A stretch of 64,000 bases of DNA. Source: Powellomyces hirtus. Lineage: Eukaryota > Chytridiomycota > Chytridiomycetes > Spizellomycetales > Powellomycetaceae. Below are positions 39,701-51,700 of the stretch, one piece after another. Where the stretch lies: contig JAHLKG010000026.1 in NCBI GenBank assembly GCA_025526995.1, forward strand, positions 363,815 through 427,814, in the 5' to 3' direction. The notes beneath the pieces are model-generated. The model saw nothing but the letters and a program-made list of their open reading frames with translations. It was not told the DNA's origin and made no database searches. Position 1 is the stretch's first letter. Each line of letters begins with the position of its first letter. The translations under genes were made by a program, and so were the position numbers.

Positions 39701-42700
39701 GGGAGCCAGAAAGCAACTGTTCCCGGCGTCATCAGCTCAACAGAAGATGTGGATGCTTCAGCAGATCAAAAACGACAGCACGTATCACATTCCTTTGCTG
39801 GTGCATGTCGAATCTTCATTGGACACCACTCTGCTTCAGCGGTCCCTAGATACCCTCCTCCAACGGCATTCAACCCTCAGAACCACTTTCTACCTGGAAG
39901 TCAAAAACAACCAGTTAATGCAAGTTCTTCATTCCGAACTGGCTGTCGATTTAATGGACAAAACCTTCCGTACGCCAGAGTCGCGTGATCTCTGGACAAA
40001 GTCAAACAACGAGGAGGTCTTCGATCTGAGCCACGGTCCGTTGCTCCGAGTCGCTTTACTGCGTGTACCGGAACACGAGGACATTCTGTACATCAACATC
40101 CACCATATCGTCGCTGATGAGTGGAGCATCAATATTTTGCTGACAGAGTTGGCGGAGGCTTACCGTGCGGGCACTGCTATTGCCAAGGCTGCAAAGCAGT
40201 GGCACTATGTTGATTTTTCCGAATGGCAATGGAAAAAGCTGAGATCTGAGGATGTTGCAAGCGCGCAACTCAACTACTGGGCGACTAAACTGAAAGATGT
40301 ACCTGTCCTCCAGTTACCGATGGGAAAGAAGCAAATCGGTGATCAGAAAGCTGGAAGCGTTCGACATTCCCTGGGCAATATGGCTGAGTTTGGCGGAATA
40401 TGCAAGCGTGCTGGCGCCTCGATGTTCATGGGGCATCTTGCTATTCTAGAGGTGCTGCTCTACAGATACAGCGGTCAAACCGATTTTGCTATTGGTACGC
40501 CGTGCTCTACGCGAGAACACGCGGTCACAATGAATTTGATCGGACTATTCCTCAACACGATCACTTTGCGCTCAGACGTGGAGGCGACCGATTCGTTTGA
40601 CAACTTGTTGACCAAAGTGAAATCTACTGTCGTTCAAGGCTTGAAGAGAAAGGATGTGCCCTTTGAGCAGATTGTGGAAACCCTCAATGAAAAGCGCGAA
40701 GACGTTTCTGCTCATCCAATCTTTCAGGTCATGTTTGTATTAAACTCCAGCATGGATCAGAGTCGAAATACTTCTCAGCTATTCGGCGGATGCAGAATGG
40801 AAGAACTGGGACAAAGCCGGGCCAAGTTTGGTCTATCATTTGCCATCTCGGTTCTTGGTGGAGAGGCAACCCTTTCCATTGAGTATGATGGGAAGCAATT
40901 CGAGAGATCGACGGTGGACAGAATGGGATTGAACTTCAAAACACTGATTCGTTCGGTTTGCATGTCATCTGAAACCACTCTCTCAAGCCTTCAGCTTGTC
41001 AACCCGGACGATCGTTCGATCTTGATGAAAGGCTCTTTTGTTGCGCATAACCATGCGCACCAGAGCCGGTGCATCCATCATCTGTTTGAGGACGCCGTAA
41101 ACCGCTTTGGAGGCAAGGTCGCCATCGATTTCCACAACCACACTACGATGACATACAAGGAATTGAACTCTGCCGCGAACAAACTGGGAATCTATCTTCA
41201 AAAGCTGGGTGTTGGGCCAAACGTTCCCGTTGGCCTCCTCGCCGATCGCTCCGTTGAGATGATAGTGACCATGCTGGCTATCCTCAAAGCAGGAGGATTT
41301 TACATACCAATGGACGTGGAACATCCACGAGCGCGTCAAAATCAGATCCTCGCGCAGTCCGGATGTACCATTGTAGTCGCCCACAAACACTATCATTTTA
41401 GTGATTTGCAAGCTGCACGTCTCGTTGACATCGACGACAAATCTCGTTGGGAATCCAACGAATCGAAAAACTTCTCAGTCCCAACTTTGACGGAGCGAGA
41501 CCTGGGATATGTTATTGCCACGAGTGGCACGTCGACGGGTCAACCCAAGCTGGTCCAGATCGAACACCGCTCAATTGTACAGGCGATGCTTCAACATCAT
41601 CAGACTTTCCAATGGACTGCAGACGACCGCCATTTGCAGTTTGCCGCATATACCTTTGATGTTAGTGTCGGGGACATATTCGGCACACTTACAACTGGAG
41701 CTACCCTTTGCATCGCGACGAAGGAGGACTTGTTGACAAACCTGCCAAAGGTCATGAACTCGATGAGAGTAACCGCAGCGATGTTGACTGCTAGTGTCGT
41801 ATCGGCATTAGTTCGTCCAGATGACGTCCCGACCCTTACTCGGATGTCGCTATCTGGTGAGCCAATGCTCCCTTCCATGATTGCGACCTGGGCAGAGCGC
41901 ATCCGACTTTTTAATGGTTATGGTGAGGTGGCCATGACAAATCATCGCAGTAGGATTGGAACTTACTCTTCCTCTAGGCCCTACAGAAGTGACTGTTCAC
42001 ACGTCTTTCAACCTTGTGACCCCAAAGCATGACGCTATGGATCTAGGCAGGCCTTTTCACGGTGTCTCTTACTATGTTTTGGACGAAAACCTGGAGCCTG
42101 CTCCGTTTGGAGTAGTTGGGGAAATTCACATAGGAGGAACTCAGGTCAGTTGGCCACAAGCCATGTTTCGGTGAGAAACACAGGAGCAAGCCGGTTAATC
42201 TCATTTTTCATGAACAGGTTGCGCGAGGTTATCTCGGCATGCCCGATCTCACTTCTGAGCGCTTCGTATATGGTCCTGCAGGGGAAGATTTACTTCTGTA
42301 CAAGACTGGTGATCTTGGCATTGCCAGAGAAGATGGAGGTTTTACCTTTGTGGGCCGGATTGGGGACGGACAGGTCAAAATCAGAGGTGAGGCGATCAAT
42401 GGTAGCGGGCAAGGTTTATAATGTGTTCAAACTGACCATGCTTTATAGGCTTGCGTATTGAGCTTGGCGAGGTCCTCTCGGCTGTGACGAAGACCCTGCT
42501 TGAATTTGCGACCAGCACGGCGCTAGTCTCAAAGCATGCAGAAACGGGCGAGCAGCAGCTAATTGTCTTTGCGGCTCGTGCAAATAACAAACCTCCATCA
42601 GCACTAACGGTGCTTCACTCGTATGTCGGTCCAATCGAGATGAAGGCAATCCGGCTGTCACTGCAGAAATATCTCCCAACCTACATGCTTCCAGATGTGT

Positions 42701-45700
42701 TTGTGGAGGTATCCCATATACCCCGCAACAGCTCTGGGAAGACTGATTCAAGGGCATTGTTGGCAAAACTCGGAGAAATTGCGCGCACGCCGTCCACTAA
42801 AAGCCCTATCAAAAAGCCAACGAAAACACCATGTGAGCGCCGTGTAATGGAGCTCGTAAGCACAACTCTTGGTCATGAGAACTTCGAAGTATCGGACGAC
42901 CTCTTCAGCGTCGGCATGAACTCACTTGGAGTTATGAAGTTGTGTGGCGCGATTGGACGCGAGTTCGAGAAGGAAATCTCCGTATCTACCGTTTTTGCTG
43001 GCCCGACGATCAAAGAGATCGCGAACTACATTGAGTCCATCACCACGAAAAGCAGCTTCCAGACCGTCTCGATGGTGGTCCCAGGAATCGAAACCATCAC
43101 TATCGCGTCATATGCCCAAGCACGGATGTGGTACCTCAACACGGTAGCCAACGACAACTCGTATAATGTTCCCGTTGCTATTCGAATTCCCGAGCGTTTG
43201 AAAGTTGAGGAGGTTCAAGAGATGTTTATCAAGCTTCAGTCTCGGCACTCAATATTACGGACAACCCTCTTCTATGACACCAGATCTGAGGTTGTAATGC
43301 AGAAGTTGCACGTCCGGTTGCCGCTCCTCATTGATTCGCAAACTATCTCATCGATGGAGGAGGTTCAGACGCGTTGCCTCAAGGATAACCACATTCTTCA
43401 CAATTTGGAGGAAGGACCGCTCTTGCGAGCGATTGTTTTCAGCGTCAAATCAGCCGAAACGGTTCTGTACATGAACTTCCATCACGCCATTATCGACGAG
43501 TGGAGCCTAAGTCTCCTGTTGAACGAGTTGAACTCGCTGCACCAAGGAGAAGTCCTCAAGCCAATCAACCTGCAATACGCGGACTTCTCGATCTGGCAGC
43601 GAAACCTTCTGGAAGCTAATGACGGAGCTGGAAAACGCAAACAGCTCGCTTTTTGGAGTGATCACCTCAAGGAAGTCACGGTTTTAGAATTGCCCAGTAC
43701 TCTCACCAGAACATCTACTATGAAACGATCTGCTGGGATCTTCGTTATAAAGCTTGGTGCATCCACCACGGAGTCTTTTCACCGCTTGTGCACCAGCGTT
43801 CACGCGACCGAGTTTATGGGATACTTATCAGTGTTCAACATTTTACTCTGGCGCTACGCGGGTCAGCTGGATTTCGCTGTCGGAACTCCCGTTTCGAATC
43901 GCGAAGGACCACAAATGGCTGAAATGCTGGGCATGTTCGTCAACACTGTGGCTCTGCGATCACAACTCGTTGCTACCAACTCATTTTATCAGTACTTGGA
44001 AGTCGTGCGTCGAAATTGGATTGCCGTCATGCGCAACAGCCAAATATCTTTTGAATCTGTTGTAAATTATCTTGGCGGCGGATCGGTGGAGAGGAACCCA
44101 ATCTTTCAAACCATGTTCGTTCTGAAATCATCGTTTGTAGAAGATAAGGCAACTCTGGGCGAAATACTTCCTATTCAGCACACGAGGGCCAAGTTTGATC
44201 TCACAGCAGCCGTTGAGCTCAAGACTGACGGGGCGGTTGTGAGTTTCGAGTACGACGCTGACCGATTCTCCGAAGATTCAATCATGCGGATGGCGGAGAT
44301 GTACAAACAGCTTCTCATGTCTGTTCTAGATAACCCTTCGATTGAAGTGGGTTTACTGCGGATGATCCCGGAGGAAGATGTGGCTGCCCTAAACGCATTG
44401 TACGAGACGCCTTTGTTGCCTGAAGTTGACGATCTGGTCCACCAGCTGGTAGAAAGGCAGGTAGCCTTAACACCTGAAGCTATCGCCGTGGAAGTGTTTG
44501 GAAGTGACGCCCGTTTAACTTACGGAGAGCTGGACATCAAAGCCAACAAACTCGCCTCCTATCTGCGCTGTAACGGTGCAAAAACTGGAGGCTGCGTTGC
44601 ATTGTGCATGGAAAAGGGGACCTGGATGATCATTGCTATGCTAGCGGTGCTCAAAGCTGGCTGTGCGTACGTGCCGCTTGACGCCGACAATCCGATTGCT
44701 CGCAACTCGTTTATCATTCGTGAAGTCGAGGCCTCTCACCTCATCTCAACTGCGGAGTTCACGGATCTGCTCAAATCAACGCTCGCCGATAGCGTCATGG
44801 GAGTCATCATCGATGACGAAACTGATGCCTGGAATCGATCGTCTGACGCCACCCTCACCATCGGCGATCTCACACCGGAAGATAGGGCCTACATCCTCTT
44901 TACATCCGGTACATCCAACTTGCCTAAAGGAGTGGAGATAGAGCATCGCGCAGGCTCCGCTGTGATTGGAGCGCTCTCTGCGGTTGAGAAACTGAATAGC
45001 GGCACACGCTTCATGCTCTTGGCTGCCTACACATTCGACGTCTCATTCGCAGATATCTTTAGCACTTTAGCAACAGGCGGCGTTCTTTGCTTAGCTACAA
45101 AGAATGAAATCCTCACCGATCTCGGTTTGGTTATCCGAACTATGAGAGCTACACATACAGCAACCACGCCGACGGTACTATCGTTGCTCAGTCCCGAACA
45201 AGTGCCAACGCTGAAAACACTCTCAATTGGTGGGGAGGCGATGCAAGCACGCATCATTGACCGATGGGCGCCCAAGACCAGATTGTTGAACGTTTATGGT
45301 GAGCCAATAACTTATGCTAAAGATAATCACGAGAGAATGCACTGACGGCTCCGTATAGGACCAACTGAATGTGCTGTAGACGTCACAGCTCATGAGGTTC
45401 TTCTCACTTCGAATTCCCGAAACATTGGACGCGCTTTCAACACGACTCACCTTTATGTCCTTGATGAGTGGATGCAGCAAGTGCCATTCAATGTGCAGGG
45501 CGAACTCTATATCGGAGGTAAATAACATTCAAACGTTTCTGACACGCTACTTCATAGCTGACTTTACCACATCTCAGGACGTCAACTGGCGCGCGGTTAC
45601 CTTAAGCGTCCTGATCTTACTGCGAAAGCATTTGTTCCCCACCCATTCCGTGCTGGAGAAACGCTGTACAAAACTGGCGATCGTGTAAGGATGGATCCCA

Positions 45701-48700
45701 ACGGCGACATTTACTACTTTGGGCGTATCGGTGGTGACATGCAGGTACTCCTCAGCTCCCCGAGTTTTATCAAAACCATTGTTTCTTAACACATGATCAT
45801 GTACCCTAGATCAAAATTCGCGGCTTGCGTGTCGAGCTCCTGGAAATCCAAAATATTCTCGAGGAAGTTCCTTGTATTAGTCAAGCCGCCGCCACGGTCA
45901 TGAAGTCCAGCTCCAACGAAGACCACATCGTCGGTTTCGTGGTGGTCAAAGGAATGGAACGACTGTCAGCACCTTTAACTTTATTGGACAATCCCGAATT
46001 AAACAAAATACGAGCGGAATGCATTGCTATGGTCGCTGCAAAAGCTCCACCGTATATGGTTCCCAATGTGATTGCGGTGGTCTCCAAAATTCCGCAGAAC
46101 GCCTCCGGAAAGACAGACGCAAAGCAGCTGAAAGCCCTGACAGGTGACTTACTCAAAATGCATTTAACAACCCGGCAGACTCGTGCACAGAGAAGGCCCT
46201 TCAATGCCGGCGAGCAACCACTCTATGATATCCTGAAGAAGCTACTGAAGACGAGCGACATTCAAGCGGAAGATGACTTCTTCGCGATTGGGATGACGTC
46301 AATCACCGTGGTTCATTTTATTGCTGCAATCAGCGAAGAGCTCGAGGCGCGTTTGACGTTTGTTGAGGTCTATGAGCACCCCTCCATTGCACTCCTTGCT
46401 GCATATATGGGCACGAAAGACCCTCAGATGGAAAATAGCTTCCCTAACAAATCGCTCATCACTGACGACAAGGACCACAAATTCCCAGCCTCTGCCACTC
46501 AAGAAAGGATGTGGTTATTACAAAAACTTTACGACAACGCCGCGTACTATGTACCAATGATGTTCATCACAGAATCGGAAATGAGCTACTCGATGTTTGA
46601 GAAGTTGATCGCGATCATCGTACAGAGACATTCGATTCTTCGCACGACTTTCGAACTCGACAGTCATGGAAAGCTACAACAGATCGTCCGTCGAAGTATG
46701 GCGACCGCATCTGAATTTATCAATTTCTGTGGAAGCGCAAACGCTCTTGAGCAAGCTCGGGAGCAAGCATTGAACGACCTCAAGAATCCTTTCGATCTCG
46801 CAAATGGACCTCTCACACGCTGGAAGATGATGCAGCTGGACACGGAGCGGACCGCTATTTATATCTGCCTGCACCATATTCTAGTTGATGAAGCCAGCGT
46901 GAAGATCCTCATGAGCGACCTTTCAGCCTCTTACCTTGCCCTCAAAAACAACACTCTTTCACTGCTACCGGCCGTCAAATTCAATTACGCTGACTATTCA
47001 GAATGGCAGAGAGCACGCCTCGAAGCAAATGACGGAGAGCTTGCTGCAGCACAAAGGAGTTACTGGTCGAAGCAACTGGCCGATCTTCAGGAGATGCACT
47101 GGCCTGTGCAGAACATCGAAGGAAGCGACGGAGGCGCTGCAGGAACAGCTCGGGCTCATTTGCCAAACGCTTTGACTGAGCGATTTAATGCGTTGTGCAC
47201 GTTACGATCATGCACACCATACGTTGGGTTCTTGTCGCTGTACTTTGTACTGCTCTCGCGTCATACTGGATCGGACGACTTAGCTGTGGGCACGGCAGCA
47301 AACGTTCGAGACAATCCTAGCATCCTGGGTATCATGGGTCCGTGCATCAATACTCTAGCTCTCCGAGAATCTTTGGACTACGACATGAGCTTGGAAAATC
47401 TCTTTTCTAAAGTCAAGCAGACGGTCATCAGCGGTCTTGCAAACGCGGATCTGCCTTACGAAGACGTGATTCGGGAAATTGGAACCTCGGAAGTCATCTT
47501 TAAAACGATGTTCGTTCTTGAGACGGCCACTCCGGAATCCGAGGCTTTTGGCATGGATGCCGAATTTGTGCCTTTGGCCCCCTCATCGAGCAAGTTTGAC
47601 ATGATCTTCAGCGCCATATCCTCCGCAACTGGCTATGACTTTGCGATCGAGTACAACTCCTTAGTTCTGTCCTCGAGATTCATCGATGAGTTTTTGAGCC
47701 GATTTATTACTCTCATCACAGATGCTTGTGAGAATCCATTGACCTCGATTGGTCTCGCACGAATCATGACGGACGAGGAACACGCGGCCATAGTGGCAGA
47801 GCTGAATCCCGAAACTGGGTTCCGAAAAGAAGATCATCAAACTCCCTTGCATCAGATGGTTGAAAAACAAGTTGTGGCTACCCCGGATGCCAAGGCCATT
47901 CTCTTTGAAAATGGTTCGACGATTTCATACAAGGACTTGAACAATAGAGCAAATCAGCTTGCTCGCCACCTGCAATTGATTGGCGTCCAGCCGGGCGAGA
48001 TTGTCGCGATTTCCTTCGACAAGTCGTTCGACATGATCATAGCTATGTTAGCAGTGCTGAAAGTGGCTTGCGCCTATTGCCCGATCGATACCGCTGTACC
48101 CGTGGACCGACTGAAATCTATGCTGAAACAATCAAAGAGTACGACGGTCGTTACTGCAAGCGAACATACTCACATGTTTAGCTCAAGCGGCCTTCAGATT
48201 GTCTCGATGGCAAATCGCAATTCTTGGAGCTCCTTTCCATCTGATAACTTGGACGTGCCTGTCGCAATGAATGATGTTGCATATTGCCTGTACACTTCGG
48301 GAAGTACTGGCGAGCCGAAAGGGGTGCTGATTGAGCACTACGCAATCGCAGTTGCAGTAGCTATGTTCACGCACGACCTGGGAATTGATCGAGATACCCG
48401 CCATTTACAATTTGCTGCGTATACCTTCGATGTGTCGGTGATGGACATCTATATCTCGCTCACAAACGGTGCATTGTTGTGCATGGCTTCGAAGCAGTCT
48501 CTATTAACAGACTTGCCACGAGTCTGTCGCGAAATGGAAGTTAACATTGTTTCACTCACGCCATCAGTGTTGGATGCACTGTTGAGCCCTGGTGATGTTC
48601 CTACGCTGACAAAGGTAGTGACAGCTGGAGAAGTCCTCCCACAGCAGGTGATGGACAGGTGGAGCACTGTCGTGAAGCTATTCAATTCTTACGGTAAGAT

Positions 48701-51700
48701 CAACATTTGTAACAGTCTAAAGGCTTGTTTCGAGCAAATCTGAAGGGTTGTTGCTGAATAGGTCCGACCGAGACAACGGTTTTCCTCTCAAATTATATAT
48801 GCAAGAAAGGTGATACCGAAAGCACTCTTGGAGTGTGTGTCCCTGGAACCAAGGCATATGTACTCGATGATCATATGCAGCTTGTGGTGGAGGGCAAGGC
48901 CGGAGAGCTTTATCTTGGTGGAGCTCAGTTGGCGAGAGGCTACATGGGTCGACAAGATCTCACAGACGAACTTTTTATTCCTAATCCCTACATTGAGGGT
49001 GAAAGGATTTACAAGACTGGTGATCGAGCGCGCTACTCGCGATTCACGGATGGCCGCCCTGCTTTCCTTCACTTCGTAGGAAGGACAGGAACGAATTTCC
49101 AGGTTCAAATCAGAGGTGAGGTTTCTTTGGTTATCCCAGGGATTCGTGGAACTTCAAAGCTGACCTCGTGCAACTAGGTTTGCGTGTTGAACTCGGAGAG
49201 ATACAAACTGTTCTCAACAACGCGCCTGGTGTCTCTTCGTGCGGTGTTCTTTACCGTGAAGATCTGAGAACTCCCACATTGGTCGCGTACGTTCTGCACA
49301 ATAATCACCAGCTTCCGGATGCAGCACGTCCGGCTGAGATCAAGAAGATGCAAGAGTTCTTGAAACTCAAGCTTCCCGAGTATATGGTTCCTCACACCTT
49401 TGTATTTGTTGACAACATGCCGCTCACCACCACTGGAAAGCTCGACCGGACTGCGCTTATGAAGCGTCATGGCATCATTATGGAGCCCAGCACCCAGAAC
49501 ACTATGGGTGTTGCGTCTCGTAAACCCGAACGACATCCGGATTTGAAGAGGATTTGGACAGACATTCTGGGTGTTGAAGACATCAAACAAACTGACTCGT
49601 TCTTCGTGTTGGGAGGCCATTCGCTCCTGGCCGTGAAACTGAAGACAATGGTAGAGGCACACTTCCAGATTCCTTTCACGATGCAAGCAATCTATAACAA
49701 CCCGACTCTCGGAGATATGGCATCCTACATCGACACTGCAAAGATGGACATTGCGCCATCCGAGAATGACAAATCCGAAGTCAGAGAACTAATCGAGGCT
49801 GAGCAACGACAAACTCCAATCGCGATGGACGATTTTGCGTCGGACCTGCGAACCACTCCCGTTCTGGAAATCCGTGCGCCCGTGTCTCTCATTGATGACG
49901 GCAAGCCGCGCCTGTTCATGGTTCACGCTTTGTTCGGTATGGCGTACGCCTATGCGATTCTCGGTGGTCATCTCACCGTTCCATGCTACGGAATCGCCAA
50001 CCCGCATATCGGGAGGAACAGGTTTAAGACGCTGACCGAGATGGCGTATCATTACGTGGATCTTGTGCGAAAGATCCAACCAAAGGGTCCCTACTATTTG
50101 GGTGGACATTCGGCTGGTGGACACATTGCAATGGAAATGGCGCACATTTTTCAGTCTTTGGCTGGCGAGCGCGTAAATTGTGTCATCATGCTGGATTCCG
50201 TCCATCCAGGAATCTTCCCTCCGACGCACGACGTGACTTTGGAAGCGACACGAGAGATGGCGATCAAGCAAGGCCTAGGTGGTGCTCATATTGACAGTGC
50301 GGCTCAGGCGCTGTACAACGAGGCAAACCATACGTACGGACTGTTGTTAGCAGGATCATCCATCTGGCAGAGCCTCTACGACGGACCGGTGACATTGCTC
50401 AAGGCAATTGACGAAGTCGAGAACGCTGATCCGTTCAACGGATGGTCTACGCATCTCACTAATTTGGAAGTCGTGTCTGTGCGCGGAACTCATGACACGA
50501 TTTTGAATGTTGAGAATATCGTAGCGACCACTGCAGCGATCCAGAAATGCATCGATGAACCGCATGCAAGCTCAGGACTGTCGTTTTGTCAAGGGCGCTC
50601 TATGAAAGAAGCCAACTACTTGCGCGCCGTGAAACGAGGAGATCGGATTCTTGTTACTCGATTGCTCGACGTTGCCTGCGTCAATCCTAACGTCACCGAG
50701 ATCCACAGCGGCCGTACCGCATTGCACCTCGCAGTACAGCACGGCGGCGAGCCTAGCATGATTCGCGCACTCATCGAACGTCAGGTCAAACTTTCCACAG
50801 GGGACGCAGAGGGTTATACCGCCCGGGAACTTGCCCTTAAGAACCCTGGAACGGCACACCGATACGAGCCGATCTTTGAAGAGGCGTTGAGGAACGACCG
50901 CCGCCGGAGGATGTCGATCAGCAGTTCGATGTACTCGCTTCCTGACAAATCACAAACGGTCCGTGCATTCATCAAGAAACACTTTGATGTGAGCATTTCG
51001 GGTAGCCGCGTGCGAGAGTGTCGCGCGGACATTGGTGCGCTGAGCCAGCACATCTGCGGCGCCCGTGCCTTGCAAAAAATCACGTCCGACATCGCTGTGA
51101 GGCAGATTGAAACGATTTTGATAGAGCACTCGAACGTCGAGGCGGTGATTGTGAAGAAGGTTGACAAGCAGCACCTAGCATTCATTGAACTAAAACGCCC
51201 GGTCAAGTCTGTCGCGGAGCGCGAGAACCTGATGATATTCTGCCGCGATCACGCAAGCAAGCCGGAGCAGCTTCCCTCCGCCCTCGTCAACCTTTCGCGT
51301 ATGCCCAGACTACCAAACGGAAAGATTGATTCTGAGGCAATTGACCAGATGCTCATCAACCAGACCGGAGCAAACAAGCCGGCGAACATAACAGTCGAGG
51401 ACGTGCGAAGCTTTCTGACGGAATTGCTGACGCTTCTGTTGGATAAGTCAGAAGTCCTGTCGGACACGCCTCTGATGACTACGGTAATGAGTGGCCAGAC
51501 TCTATCGCAGTTATTGGCACTTGTGTGCTGCAAGTGGCCGTCGCTTATGATTGGCGCGGAGTTTATCCTGGCGGCCAGTACTGAGAATATCGATGCTCTC
51601 AGCCGCTTGATTCACAGCCAGCTGACTCCGGAAGTCACAGCTCCTCAAGCACAAGAAAAAGAGCCTAGTAGACCGTTGCTCCCTCGGTCAGCCAGCCTAC

